64,000 bases of DNA from Bacteroidales bacterium M5 (lineage in GTDB: Bacteria > Bacteroidota > Bacteroidia > Bacteroidales > Muribaculaceae): NCBI GenBank assembly GCA_001689535.1, contig LUJP01000071.1, positions 5,691 to 69,690 on the forward strand, in the 5' to 3' direction. Every line of letters starts with the position of its first letter. The stretch's first letter is position 1. Under the pieces are notes generated by a model, which was given only the letters and a program-made list of their open reading frames with translations, was not told where the DNA came from and did not search any database. Position numbers and translations under genes: made by a program. Below, one piece after another: positions 34,374 to 43,778 of the stretch.

Positions 34374-35054
34374 TCACTGGTTTTCAAGCAGGTCGGGGCG
34401 CAGACGGCGCGTTCGCTCCAGAGCCTGCTCGTAGCGCCATTCGGCTATACGCGCCTCGTGGCCCGACAGCAGAATATCGGGCACGCGCCACCCCTTGTAT
34501 TCGGCCGGACGGCTGTAGACGGGCGGAGCCAGCAGATTGTCCTGAAACGAGTCGCTGAGGGCGCTCTGCTCGTCGCCTATAGCGCCAGGAAGCAGGCGCA
34601 CGATAGCGTCGGTGATGCACGCCGCCGGAAGCTCTCCGCCGGTGAGCACATAGTCGCCTATGGAAATCTCGCGCGTAATCAGATGCTCGCGTATGCGGTA
34701 GTCTATGCCCTTGTAGTGGCCGCAGAGAATTATGATGTTCTGCAGCAGCGAGAGGCTGTTGGCCATGCCCTGGTTGAACGTCTCGCCGTCGGGCGAGGTG
34801 AAAATCACCTCGTCGTAGTCGCGCTCGGCCTTAAGTGCCGAGATAGCGCGGTCAATCGGCTCTATCTGCATCACCATGCCGGCTTCGCCGCCGAAGGGAT
34901 AGTCGTCGACCTTTCGGTGCTTGTTGGTGGTATAGTCGCGGAGATTGTGCACGTGAATCTCCACAAGGCCCTTGTCGCGGGCGCGTTTTATTATGGAACA
35001 GTTCAGGGGCGACTCGAGCATCTCGGGAAGCACCGTAAGCAGGTCAATTCTCAT
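34374..35054 (-). CDS. trmD: tRNA (guanine37-N1)-methyltransferase
   Basis: Methylates G37 next to the anticodon, preventing frameshifts. 226 residues with the SPOUT knot motifs: [47 protein letters not shown], and [14 protein letters not shown], which forms the SAM-binding knot. C-terminal motifs include [12 protein letters not shown]. It overlaps the WYL regulator by 11 bases, so the regulator and TrmD are translated from one message. The usual trmD neighbours (rimM, rplS) are absent. Confidence 0.95.
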   Translation of the reverse strand: MRIDLLTVLPEMLESPLNCSIIKRARDKGLVEIHVHNLRDYTTNKHRKVDDYPFGGEAGMVMQIEPIDRAISALKAERDYDEVIFTSPDGETFNQGMANSLSLLQNIIILCGHYKGIDYRIREHLITREISIGDYVLTGGELPAACITDAIVRLLPGAIGDEQSALSDSFQDNLLAPPVYSRPAEYKGWRVPDILLSGHEARIAEWRYEQALERTRRLRPDLLENQ

Positions 35055-35967
35055 GATGGGAGGGTTCGGTTGATTCGTAGTTTGACAGGGATTCGCGCAG
35101 GCTCTGCGTCATCATGGCGCGGAGCTCCGGAGGCGAGAGCACGGTGATATTCGGCCCGTAGCTCAGCAGCTCGGCCACGAGGTCGGGCGTAAGGCGCAGC
35201 GTGAAACTGAATATGGAATACGTGTCGCTCACCATCTCGCTCTGCGAGGGATGCAGCGGCAGCGCGCGGAAATACTTGGCCTGGCGCAGGTCGGTGCGTA
35301 TCACCACTCGTTTTGGTTCGCCCTGGCTGAACACTATGCCGAAGGAATAGCGGAAATACTCGTCGGGGTCGAAATCCGTGGCGGGGGTGAAAGTGCGGTC
35401 GGTCAGCACGAGGTCGGTCATGCGGTCGAGCGCATAGGTCTTGATGGTACCTTCAGCCACATTGCGGCCGGTCACATACCAGCGCAGCTTGAAAATCTTC
35501 AGGAAGTAAGGCTCGAGCGTCACCTTCTTCGGCGCGCCGGTGCGCGAAAACGGGCTGTAGCCGAACGTGATGGTGGCCTTCTCCTTCAGCGCCGAGATGA
35601 GAGGCGACAGAAACTGGCGCGCCGAGGGCACCTCCTCCAGAAACACGAGGTCGGCCACCTGGCGCGCATCGGCCAGGGCATTGCTCATCGACGCCGTGTT
35701 GAGCATCCAGTCGGTCACACTCCCGGCGCGGGAATCGTCGGCCTCTGAAACCGAATACTCATACGTCACCGGATTGCACTCTATGTTTATGCCGAAGAGC
35801 TCCTCGATGGCATTGCGGTAATTGTAGAACGTGCGGCGCGGCATCGGGCGCCCCTCGCTGTAGGGCGATAGCTGCCACAGCCGGCTCAGCTCCTGACGCG
35901 TGATCGAGCCGTGACGGCGGATTGTGTCCACAATCCAGATATATCGGTTGAGCAGATTCTTTGACAT
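35044..35967 (-). CDS. WYL-domain transcriptional regulator
   Basis: 307 residues from the ATG at 35967 ([18 protein letters not shown]). The N-terminal winged-helix region contains [15 protein letters not shown] and [13 protein letters not shown]. The central WYL domain shows [29 protein letters not shown] and KTYALDRM, followed by a C-terminal WCX-like extension. Such proteins sense small ligands or nucleic acids. A promoter at 36001-36033 makes the longer start at 36102 unlikely, and that start would overlap the GH92 gene. Confidence 0.85.
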   Translation of the reverse strand: MSKNLLNRYIWIVDTIRRHGSITRQELSRLWQLSPYSEGRPMPRRTFYNYRNAIEELFGINIECNPVTYEYSVSEADDSRAGSVTDWMLNTASMSNALADARQVADLVFLEEVPSARQFLSPLISALKEKATITFGYSPFSRTGAPKKVTLEPYFLKIFKLRWYVTGRNVAEGTIKTYALDRMTDLVLTDRTFTPATDFDPDEYFRYSFGIVFSQGEPKRVVIRTDLRQAKYFRALPLHPSQSEMVSDTYSIFSFTLRLTPDLVAELLSYGPNITVLSPPELRAMMTQSLRESLSNYESTEPSHHEN

Positions 35968-36000
35968 AAAAGCGGAGCCACCCCAAAACCGGCAGCTCCA

Positions 36001-36033
36001 CAAAGATACGAAGAAGTCGGATGCAAAAGCAAA
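36001..36033 (-). promoter_or_regulatory. Promoter of the WYL regulator/trmD operon
   Basis: On the minus strand TTTG-N21-TATCTTTG, an exact match to both boxes, lies 34 bases before the ATG at 35967. Confidence 0.8.
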
Positions 36034-36034
36034 T

Positions 36035-38380
36035 TTATTTGATTTTACCGTCGTCTTCCACACCCCACTCCCTGTTTGGCCTGTTGCCGAGTACAAGTTC
36101 AAGCTCGCCGCCGGCCATGATGTCGCGATAGTCGATATGGCATTTGGTATAATCCTTGCCGTTCAGGCGTGCTGACTGGATATAGGCATTCTCTGGAGAA
36201 TTCTGCAGGGCCGTGATGGTGAATGTCTTCCCGTCGGGCAAGCTGAGCACGGCGCGGTCAAATACCGGCGATGTGATTTCAAAACGGGTCTCGCCGGGAC
36301 ATACGGGATGAATGCCGATAGCCGACAGTACGTACCACGCCGACATCTGCCCCACGTCCTCATTGCCTGTAAGACCTGCCACCTTGTTCTTGTAGGCATT
36401 CGCACAGATGAAACGCGTCCATTTTTGCGTCTTCCAGGGCTGTCCGAGACGATTGTAGAGGTACGGGATATGGTGCACCGGCTCATTGGCATGGTTATAA
36501 TAGTCGTTCCAGAGGAAATGCGACGGCGTATTGGCAAACATCGTGTCAAGATCGGCAAGCACCGCCTCGCGGCCGCCCATCAGTTCGGCCATGCCATCGA
36601 TATCATGCGGCACGAACCATCCCTGCTGATAGGGATTGGACTCGGCGCAACCATAACTCTGCTGCAGGCGCCCTGCCTCGGGCCACGGATAGAAGCTGCC
36701 GTCCTCCTGTCGCGGACGGAAACTTTTCACCTCGGGATCATAGATATTCCGGTAGGAGGAAGAACGGCGCAGATAGGTGTCGCGGTCAACTTTGTGGCCC
36801 AGCCAGCCGGCCAGCTGCGCCATACACCACTCGGTATAGGCGTGCTCGAGGGTCCGCGATATGCCTTCGCCCCCGGGAGTAAATCCGCGTTCGCCGTTGC
36901 CGAACTTCTCGCTGGTGTTTACGGCATAGCGGTAGGCCTTCTCCACGTCATAATTCCGGATTCCCTTGGCATAGCAGTCGGCCAGAACCGATATGGCAGG
37001 ATTGCCCAGCATACAGCCGCTGTTGGCGTTCAGGAACTCCCAGCGTTCAAGATATTCGCTTCCGTTCTCTTCCGCCATAGTTATCAGTGAGTTCAGCATA
37101 TCGCTCACCACATCAGGCCGGATGATGGTGAGCAACGGCATCTCGCTGCGGAACACATCCCATCCGCTGAAGATAGTGCGTTTATGAAAGAGATTGGTCT
37201 GGTGCGCCTTATAATCGCCACCCACATATTTTCCGTCAACATCAGTGTACATGCGCGGGTCGAGCATCGTATGGTAAAGGGCGGTGTAAAATACGGTTCT
37301 CGTATCGTCGTCGCCACCTTCCACCTGTATTTTCGCCAAAGTATTGTCCCAGCGTTTGCGGCTGTCGGCCAGAATGCGATCGAAATCCCAGCCTTCTATC
37401 TCGGCTTTCAGATTCTTCTCCGCACCATCCTCGCTCACAAACGAGATTCCGGCCTTCATCATCACCGCTTCACCCTCTTTCGTGTCAAATTCGGTAAAGA
37501 AACCCAGATGCTTGCCTTCGTACTCCTTTATTCCGGTCAACACCTGCGCGCCAGCCGTCATCCGCTGGAATTCCTCGCTTTCGATATCCTGCCGCTTGCG
37601 GCTCTGCCCGTCGGGCACCGGAACCGTCCACACGCCATATCTGGAAAGCGGCTTCGAGAACTGTGCATAGAAATAGACGGTATAGAGGCCCTTGCCGTCA
37701 CCGTTTCCCCAGCCGCCTCCTTCGGGCGTACATTCCATGCGTCCGGCTATGGTATGGTCATTGACCACACGCACCTTCTGCCAGGTCGAGGTGCCTCCCA
37801 CGCGGCGTGCCAGGTCTATCTGGATACGTGATTCCTTGCTTTCGGGGTAGGTGAACCGCAGCATGCCGCTATGGGGAGCGGCTGTCGCCTCGGCCTTCAC
37901 ACCGTAGTCGCTCAGATACACCGAGTAATACCCTGCCCGGGCCTCCTCCGACTGCTTGTCGTAACGCGAGCGGTATCCCGCATCCGGATTCGCCTCCTTG
38001 CCCGAGGCCGTATGCAAAGGCCCAACGGTAGGCATCACCAGGAAATTACCCAGATCGCCATACCATCCCACACCGCTCATCTGTGTGAAGGCAAACCCTT
38101 CCATTGTGGTATGCTCGTGGCTGTAACCCGACCCGTTGTCGCCGCCGGTTATGGTGTTCGGACTGAGCTGCACCATTCCGAAAGGTGTGGTCGATCCGGG
38201 GATGGTCTTGCCGAGGCCATGATAAGCCCCGGCCTCACTGATACTGGTGCTGGCCCCGATAAAGGGATTCACATAGTCCGACAGCCGCTTTCCGTCGGAA
38301 GCCGACTGCTGCCCAACGGCCAGAACAGAGCCTGCCATTGCCATCATCCCCGCACATAAAGATATAGTAATGAATCTCAT
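36035..38380 (-). CDS. GH92 alpha-mannosidase, secreted
   Basis: About 781 residues from the ATG at 38380, with a signal peptide (MRFITISLCAGMMAMAGSVLA). GH92 enzymes are calcium-dependent exo-alpha-mannosidases that trim high-mannose N-glycans or yeast mannan. Family motifs are YVNPFIGAS, PFGMVQLSPNT, SGYSHEHTTMEGFAFTQMSG, FSGWDVFRSEMPLL, ESNPYQQGWFVPHD and GNEDVGQMSAWYVLSAIG, the last with the catalytic acids. It is divergent from an AraC-type regulator. A -7 box TATCTTTG lies at 38411-38418. Confidence 0.93.
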   Translation of the reverse strand: MRFITISLCAGMMAMAGSVLAVGQQSASDGKRLSDYVNPFIGASTSISEAGAYHGLGKTIPGSTTPFGMVQLSPNTITGGDNGSGYSHEHTTMEGFAFTQMSGVGWYGDLGNFLVMPTVGPLHTASGKEANPDAGYRSRYDKQSEEARAGYYSVYLSDYGVKAEATAAPHSGMLRFTYPESKESRIQIDLARRVGGTSTWQKVRVVNDHTIAGRMECTPEGGGWGNGDGKGLYTVYFYAQFSKPLSRYGVWTVPVPDGQSRKRQDIESEEFQRMTAGAQVLTGIKEYEGKHLGFFTEFDTKEGEAVMMKAGISFVSEDGAEKNLKAEIEGWDFDRILADSRKRWDNTLAKIQVEGGDDDTRTVFYTALYHTMLDPRMYTDVDGKYVGGDYKAHQTNLFHKRTIFSGWDVFRSEMPLLTIIRPDVVSDMLNSLITMAEENGSEYLERWEFLNANSGCMLGNPAISVLADCYAKGIRNYDVEKAYRYAVNTSEKFGNGERGFTPGGEGISRTLEHAYTEWCMAQLAGWLGHKVDRDTYLRRSSSYRNIYDPEVKSFRPRQEDGSFYPWPEAGRLQQSYGCAESNPYQQGWFVPHDIDGMAELMGGREAVLADLDTMFANTPSHFLWNDYYNHANEPVHHIPYLYNRLGQPWKTQKWTRFICANAYKNKVAGLTGNEDVGQMSAWYVLSAIGIHPVCPGETRFEITSPVFDRAVLSLPDGKTFTITALQNSPENAYIQSARLNGKDYTKCHIDYRDIMAGGELELVLGNRPNREWGVEDDGKIK

Positions 38381-38460
38381 AAACAACTTCTTTTTTCTGA
38401 TTTTAGCTTACAAAGATAATTATAGCTGGCAGTTCCTGAGATTAAATTTACGGGCTGAAC

Positions 38461-38491
38461 TTTGCAAAAACCGATATGTTGATTATTTTTG
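38461..38491 (+). promoter_or_regulatory. Promoter of the AraC-family regulator
   Basis: TTTG-N19-TATTTTTG ends 20 bases before the ATG at 38512. The spacer to the GH92 -7 box on the other strand (38411-38418) is only about 43 bases, so the two promoters can share control. Confidence 0.8.
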
Positions 38492-38511
38492 CCGGGAAGT
38501 AACCGATTGCC

Positions 38512-39378
38512 ATGAAATACGCTGATTACAAAAATACTCTGAATCTGCAGATGATTTATGCCGGCTATTCCAGAGTCGGCACGGAATGGTGCTACAAGAA
38601 TGTGGTGAGCCCTTTCACAAGGCTGTTTCTCATAAACGAGGGATCGGCTTCAGTCTACATGAACCAAAAAGAGTATAAGCTGAAGGAAGGCGACATGTTC
38701 ATAATCCCCAAATATACTTTTCATGAGTATGAATGCCGCGAATCGATGGGACATTACTATATCTGTTTTATCGATCAGCTCATAGGTGGCCGTAATCTGT
38801 TTGAATACGCGAATATCGACTATTGCCCGAAGGCCTCGGAGCTGGACGAATATCTGATGAAGCGGTATCTGGAGCTGAACCCGGGGTGCCGACTCACCGA
38901 CCCCGATCCGCTGATCTACGACAACCGGCCTGAACTGTTTACCATCAACCGCGAAAAACCTACCGGGGAGTTCAACAAGGATATTGAAAGCTCCGGAATA
39001 CTGCTCATGCTGTTCTCACGCTTTCTCAGAGAAGGCACGCGCCCGTTCTCCAACCTGAGCCACAGGATGATACAGGTGCTCAACTATATCCACAACCACC
39101 TGGAGAATCGGATAACAGTGGCTGAACTGGCCGATATAATGTGCGTGACACCCGACCATTTTTCCCGCATATTCAAACAGGTGAACGGGATGACCCCTAA
39201 CAGATACATACAGCGAAAACGTGTGGAACGGGCGCAGACGCTCATGTTTTCATCAAACCTCGATCTTGCCGGCATAGCATGCAAAGTAGGCATCCCCAAC
39301 CAGTCGCAGTTCTCCAAGCTTTTCCACCGCCACACCGGCATATCCCCGCGCCTCTATATGCAGAACCGGCATGCCTGA
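38512..39378 (+). CDS. AraC-family transcriptional regulator
   Basis: 288 residues. An N-terminal cupin-like sensor (LKEGDMFIIPKYTFHEYEC) is followed by a C-terminal double HTH: RITVAELADIMCVTPDHFSRIFKQ and LDLAGIACKVGIPNQSQFSKLFHRHTGISP. It is divergent from the GH92 mannosidase and likely responds to a sugar and controls that gene. It ends facing the efflux permease gene, with a hairpin between them. Confidence 0.9.
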   Translation: MKYADYKNTLNLQMIYAGYSRVGTEWCYKNVVSPFTRLFLINEGSASVYMNQKEYKLKEGDMFIIPKYTFHEYECRESMGHYYICFIDQLIGGRNLFEYANIDYCPKASELDEYLMKRYLELNPGCRLTDPDPLIYDNRPELFTINREKPTGEFNKDIESSGILLMLFSRFLREGTRPFSNLSHRMIQVLNYIHNHLENRITVAELADIMCVTPDHFSRIFKQVNGMTPNRYIQRKRVERAQTLMFSSNLDLAGIACKVGIPNQSQFSKLFHRHTGISPRLYMQNRHA

Positions 39379-39398
39379 ACCACGCCGGCATACACAAA

Positions 39399-39432
39399 GG
39401 CGGGTGTCGCAAAACTCAAGGCAACACCCGCC
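39399..39432. terminator. Bidirectional hairpin between the AraC gene and the efflux permease gene
   Basis: A 9-bp perfect stem (GGCGGGTGT 39399-39407 with ACACCCGCC 39424-39432), extendable by three bases with one mismatch, lies between the stops of two convergent genes. Confidence 0.65.
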
Positions 39433-39452
39433 GAAAATAAGAAATCTATGTA

Positions 39453-41819
39453 TTACTCGCTGCGCAGATGGTCCACGGGATTGCTGCGCGCCACACCGAG
39501 GCTATTGAAGGCCACCACAGCCAGCAGCACGGCGAGAATCAGCAGCAGACAGGCCACGATGGTAAGCGGTGCCAGCGACACCTGCTCGGCGAACTGCGAC
39601 AGCCACCGCCGCCCCACGACTATAGCCACCGCACCGCCCGCCACAAGCGAGGGCAACGCCACCTTGAGTATCGAGCCGCAGAAGAGCTTGAGTATATCGG
39701 CAGCCGACTCGCCGTTGACCTTACGTATGGCTATCTCACGAGCGCGCCGCTGCGCCTCGTCGGCCGTATAGCCCACCAATCCGGTCATGGCTATCAGAAG
39801 TATGGCCAGTCCGGCTATCAGCACCGAAGTGGCGAAACGTCTCACAGGCTCCGTCATAGCCTCCACGTCCACCGACATCGGTGTGACATAAAGCTCCTTG
39901 TCGGGAATCACGCGCGAAAGCACTTCCTGTGCCTGGTTCATGGTTTCCGGCGTAAGCGACGAGAATCTCACATACACATTGCTGTCGATTCTACGTGAAG
40001 GGAACCATACGGCAGAACGGTCATCAAAGCCCCCGTTCTCAAAATGGTGCCTGCGCTGGTTGGCCACCACGCCGCACACCTCAAATTCTTCACTGCCCGT
40101 TGCAGTATGTTCAGAAATCTTGAAGCGTCGTCCCACTATATTCCTGTCCTTGACGCCGCTCAGCTTCTCAAGCACATCTATGAAGCGCTCCTCGACCACC
40201 ACCAGGTTCACGGTCGAATCGGCCAGCTCGCGGAAGGTGCCTCCCTGGAGGAACTTTATTCCGGCAGTAGCGAAAAACTCGGGATGGGTCCCATACATGT
40301 CGGCAACATTCACCTGCACGGAATAATCGTCGCCGAGCCACACATTGTTGCCGCTCGCGGGAGCGGTGGGATGCGACCAGGCCGACGCCACACTCTCCAC
40401 GCAGCCCAGATTGCGGAGCTCCGACACGAGAGCCTCCCTTTTATCCTGAGGCACACCCGAGAGATCCACATGCGCCAGATTCTTGTATTCGAATCCCATG
40501 TCGAGAGCAGCCATCATGTAATACTGACGCCCTACAATCACCAGCAGACATAGCAGCAGTCCAGAGGCGAAGAATTCCAGTGAGAGCAGGGCGAGTTTCC
40601 AGCCACGCCGTCCGCGCGCCACACCGCGAAACGCCGAGGCCACCGGAGTGCGGCAATAGAGCCATGCCGGCACGGCGCCTGTGATGGCAAGCAGCACCAC
40701 CATCACCGCGCCCTCCACAAGCCAGAGATTGCCTATGGAGAAGAGCTGCGCGGGCGTGTAGCCCAAGAGACTTCGGCAGAGATCGGGAAAACAGAATGTG
40801 AGCAGCACGGCAAGCAGGGCCGACACCAGCAAGAAAAACAGGCTCTCGCCCATTATGCGGCCGAAGATGCGGGCCGAGGATGTGCCGTAGCACTTCCGCA
40901 CGGCCATCTCCTTGGCACGGCGTCCCATCTGCCCTATGGTCACCAGCAGATAGTTGAGCGCGGCGCTCATGAGCAGAACCACGGCAAGAAATGTAAGCAT
41001 CAGCGACATCGACTTCACGCTTTCCTGCGAGGAATAAAATCCCACAAGCGGCACGGGGCGCAAGGTGAAATGAAACATATCAAGCGCCTCCTTGTCAACA
41101 TTATCCTCAAGCATGGCCCGGACACCGGGCTTGATATCATCCGGAACCACGCCCGAAGCGAGCCTGATGAAACTGCGGTAGCCGTCGTTACCCATCCAGT
41201 TATCGCGCCCGTCGTAGCTTACAAGGGCTATGGTGGGCAGACTCACATACACCACATTATCTATCATGGAGTTGAGAGGATAATCCTCGTAGACGCCCCC
41301 TATGGTAAGCTTGAACGAATCGGAAAAGCTCTGCACCGTAAATTCAAGCCCTATGACATCGCCACCTATCTTTTCGGCGAGCGACTGCGGAATCATCACC
41401 TGGCGCTCCACCTCCATCACATCGTGCGGATCTCCGGCGATAATGCGGGTGGGGAGCACGTCGAAAAGCCGCTCGTCGGCCAGCCAGCCTCCGTCCACGT
41501 CGAAAGAACGGCCGTCGGCAAGCTTTATCTTCGTTTCCGACACCATCTGGCGTATACGGGTGCCGTCCTCCACCTGAGGGATATAACGTTTCATTCCGGG
41601 TGCAATGGCTCCGGGAGTAAAGCCGTATTCAGCAAATTCTCCATTTCTCTCAAACGTCTCCTTCACCACATATATGCGGTCAGCATTGGGGAAAAACGCG
41701 TCGTATGTCTGTTCGAACCACACTTTTGCCACGAGCAGAAACCCGATGGCCAGACCTACGGTGAGACACAGTATCTTGGTGAGATTGCGCCTTAGATCGG
41801 AAGTAAAGAATTTCATCAT
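39453..41819 (-). CDS. ABC transporter permease, MacB/FtsX type
   Basis: 788 residues with two FtsX-like units, each a large periplasmic domain plus several membrane helices (LMLTFLAVVLLMSAALNYLLVTIG in the first; AILLIAMTGLVGYTADEAQRRAREIAIRKVNGESAADILKLF near the end, here in part). The repeated KEMAVRKCYG and REIAIRKVNG segments are typical coupling loops to the ATPase. This double-length permease is the Bacteroidetes form. It abuts the ATPase gene (one base between) and is the last gene of the efflux operon. Confidence 0.88.
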   Translation of the reverse strand: MMKFFTSDLRRNLTKILCLTVGLAIGFLLVAKVWFEQTYDAFFPNADRIYVVKETFERNGEFAEYGFTPGAIAPGMKRYIPQVEDGTRIRQMVSETKIKLADGRSFDVDGGWLADERLFDVLPTRIIAGDPHDVMEVERQVMIPQSLAEKIGGDVIGLEFTVQSFSDSFKLTIGGVYEDYPLNSMIDNVVYVSLPTIALVSYDGRDNWMGNDGYRSFIRLASGVVPDDIKPGVRAMLEDNVDKEALDMFHFTLRPVPLVGFYSSQESVKSMSLMLTFLAVVLLMSAALNYLLVTIGQMGRRAKEMAVRKCYGTSSARIFGRIMGESLFFLLVSALLAVLLTFCFPDLCRSLLGYTPAQLFSIGNLWLVEGAVMVVLLAITGAVPAWLYCRTPVASAFRGVARGRRGWKLALLSLEFFASGLLLCLLVIVGRQYYMMAALDMGFEYKNLAHVDLSGVPQDKREALVSELRNLGCVESVASAWSHPTAPASGNNVWLGDDYSVQVNVADMYGTHPEFFATAGIKFLQGGTFRELADSTVNLVVVEERFIDVLEKLSGVKDRNIVGRRFKISEHTATGSEEFEVCGVVANQRRHHFENGGFDDRSAVWFPSRRIDSNVYVRFSSLTPETMNQAQEVLSRVIPDKELYVTPMSVDVEAMTEPVRRFATSVLIAGLAILLIAMTGLVGYTADEAQRRAREIAIRKVNGESAADILKLFCGSILKVALPSLVAGGAVAIVVGRRWLSQFAEQVSLAPLTIVACLLLILAVLLAVVAFNSLGVARSNPVDHLRSE

Positions 41820-41820
41820 G

Positions 41821-42504
41821 TCACATTCTGTCGTTAAGATTCTCCACTATCTGGCCGTCGAAAAGATTGATTATGCGGTCGGCCAGTGCCGCATCTTTCT
41901 GCGAATGGGTCACCATGACTATCGTGGCCCCGGCGCGGTGCAGCTCCGAGAGCAGTTCCATCACCTCGGCGCCGTTACGGGAGTCGAGGTTTCCGGTGGG
42001 CTCGTCGGCAAGTATCAGACCCGGTTCCGACACGATGGCGCGTGCTATGGCGGCTCTCTGCTGCTGACCGCCCGAAAGCTGCGAGGGATAATGACGGCTG
42101 CGGTGGGCTATGCCCATACGGCGCATGGCCTCGTCAACGCGGCGGTTCTTCTCGGCCTTCGGAAGGTCGAGGCTGTTGAGCGGAAGCATAATGTTGTCGC
42201 GGATATTCATCTCCTCTATAAGGTTGAACGACTGGAATATGAAGCCTATGCGGCCACGGCGCCACACCGTGCGCTGGCTTTCGCGCAGCGAACCCACCTC
42301 GGTGTCGCCAAGCAGATATTCTCCCGATGTTGGATTATCCAGAAGGCCGAGGATGTTGAGCAAAGTTGATTTACCACAGCCCGAGGGCCCCATCACGGCC
42401 ACAAATTCGCCGTCGGCCACACTGAGCGACACGCCGTTGAGAGCTATGGTCTGAACGCTGTCGGAACGGAACACCTTTTTCAGGTTTTTGATTTCTATAT
42501 TCAT
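41821..42504 (-). CDS. ABC transporter ATPase, MacB/LolD type
   Basis: 227 residues with Walker A GPSGCGKST, signature LSGGQQQRAAIARA, Walker B LILADEPTGNLD and the H-loop MVTHSQ. It powers the mechanotransmission-type permease encoded next to it. It starts 15 bases after the membrane-fusion protein gene. Confidence 0.93.
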   Translation of the reverse strand: MNIEIKNLKKVFRSDSVQTIALNGVSLSVADGEFVAVMGPSGCGKSTLLNILGLLDNPTSGEYLLGDTEVGSLRESQRTVWRRGRIGFIFQSFNLIEEMNIRDNIMLPLNSLDLPKAEKNRRVDEAMRRMGIAHRSRHYPSQLSGGQQQRAAIARAIVSEPGLILADEPTGNLDSRNGAEVMELLSELHRAGATIVMVTHSQKDAALADRIINLFDGQIVENLNDRM

Positions 42505-42519
42505 AATTATAAGGATTTG

Positions 42520-43773
42520 TTATTTATCGATTATTATTTTGTCAACATCACCGTAGTTGTTGTATGAGCTTATTATCACGCGCTCGCCAGGCTCGAGGCC
42601 TGAGGTCACTTCATAGAACTGTGGATTCTGGCGTCCTATGGAAATTTCGCGGCGTGTGGCCGACCGGCCGTCGGGGGCGATTACGTAAATCCACTTGCCG
42701 CCGGTCGACTGGAAGAATGACCCTTTCGGTACCAGCACGGCCCCGGCAGACTCTCCGAGCATGAGATCCACCGGATAGGTCTGGCCCACGCGCGGATTGG
42801 CAGGCAGCTCGCCGTCGATGATGAGGTCGGCGCGGAAATGCCCTTCCGACACCTCGGGATACACCTTGCTCACCGTAACGGGAATCTCCTTGCCGCCTCG
42901 ACGCGCGCATCCCTGCAACCCGGCCGACACGCGGTCTATATAATGCTCGTCTATCTGCACAGCGAGCTTGTAATTGTCGAGAATGTTTATCTGGCCCACC
43001 TGCTGACCGGCGCCGATATTCTGGCCGAGTTCGGCATTGAGGCTGCCGAGCTGTCCGGCGTGGGAGGCGCGGATGTTGAGATTGTCGGCACGCTGACGCA
43101 CCAGCGCGAAGTTCTCGCGCATGTTCTGAAGGCTCTCGCGCATCATGCCAAGCTGAACGGATCGGTAGAGCGAGTCCTGACGCTGACGGCTCTGGAGCAG
43201 CTCCATGTTCTCACGCGCCAGCTCATAGTCCTCGCAGGCCTTCAGGTAGTCCTCGCGGGAGGTCAGGCGCTCGTTGTAGAGTTCGGTCTGCTGCGTGGCC
43301 AGACGCCGCTTGCGGTTGAGGTCGGTGCGCGCCGCCAGCAGGTCCTGCTTGATCTGCAGCCGCTCCTTCTCCATTGCAAGCTCGGTATCGCGCAGCATGT
43401 TCTGGCGCTCGGCAAGCTGCGACTCCGAGTCGAGAATCTGCTGCCGCAGTCCGGGATTGCGCAGAACGAGTATAACATCGCCGGGCGACACCATAGCGCC
43501 CTCTTCCTTGACCTTAGACTCAACGATTCCCGTTTCGAGGGCCGAGATCTGCACCGTCATACCGGTCTCTATCCGGCCGTTGATGCGTATGTAGTCATTG
43601 AACAGGCCTTCGGTCACTTCGCCGATAACCATGGTGTCGGCCTTGGCTTCGTAGGTCGATGTCCCCGACGAGACCACAGCCCATACCACAGCCGCTATCA
43701 CCGCCGCGCCTGCTGCCACCCACCATCCATACTTTTTTAACATCGGATGCTTCCGCTTGATTTCTATATCCAT
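42520..43773 (-). CDS. Periplasmic membrane-fusion protein (MacA/HlyD-like)
   Basis: 417 residues with one N-terminal membrane helix (YGWWVAAGAAVIAAVVWAVV), a barrel-sandwich/lipoyl segment (GIVESKVKEEGAMVSPGDVI), a long alpha-hairpin (residues about 115-210, rich in Gln/Arg/Glu), and beta-barrel/MP domains at the end (LEPGERVIISSYNNYGDVD). It bridges the FtsX-type permease and the TolC channel. It lies 5 bases after the TolC gene. Confidence 0.9.
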   Translation of the reverse strand: MDIEIKRKHPMLKKYGWWVAAGAAVIAAVVWAVVSSGTSTYEAKADTMVIGEVTEGLFNDYIRINGRIETGMTVQISALETGIVESKVKEEGAMVSPGDVILVLRNPGLRQQILDSESQLAERQNMLRDTELAMEKERLQIKQDLLAARTDLNRKRRLATQQTELYNERLTSREDYLKACEDYELARENMELLQSRQRQDSLYRSVQLGMMRESLQNMRENFALVRQRADNLNIRASHAGQLGSLNAELGQNIGAGQQVGQINILDNYKLAVQIDEHYIDRVSAGLQGCARRGGKEIPVTVSKVYPEVSEGHFRADLIIDGELPANPRVGQTYPVDLMLGESAGAVLVPKGSFFQSTGGKWIYVIAPDGRSATRREISIGRQNPQFYEVTSGLEPGERVIISSYNNYGDVDKIIIDK

Positions 43774-43778
43774 AGTTC

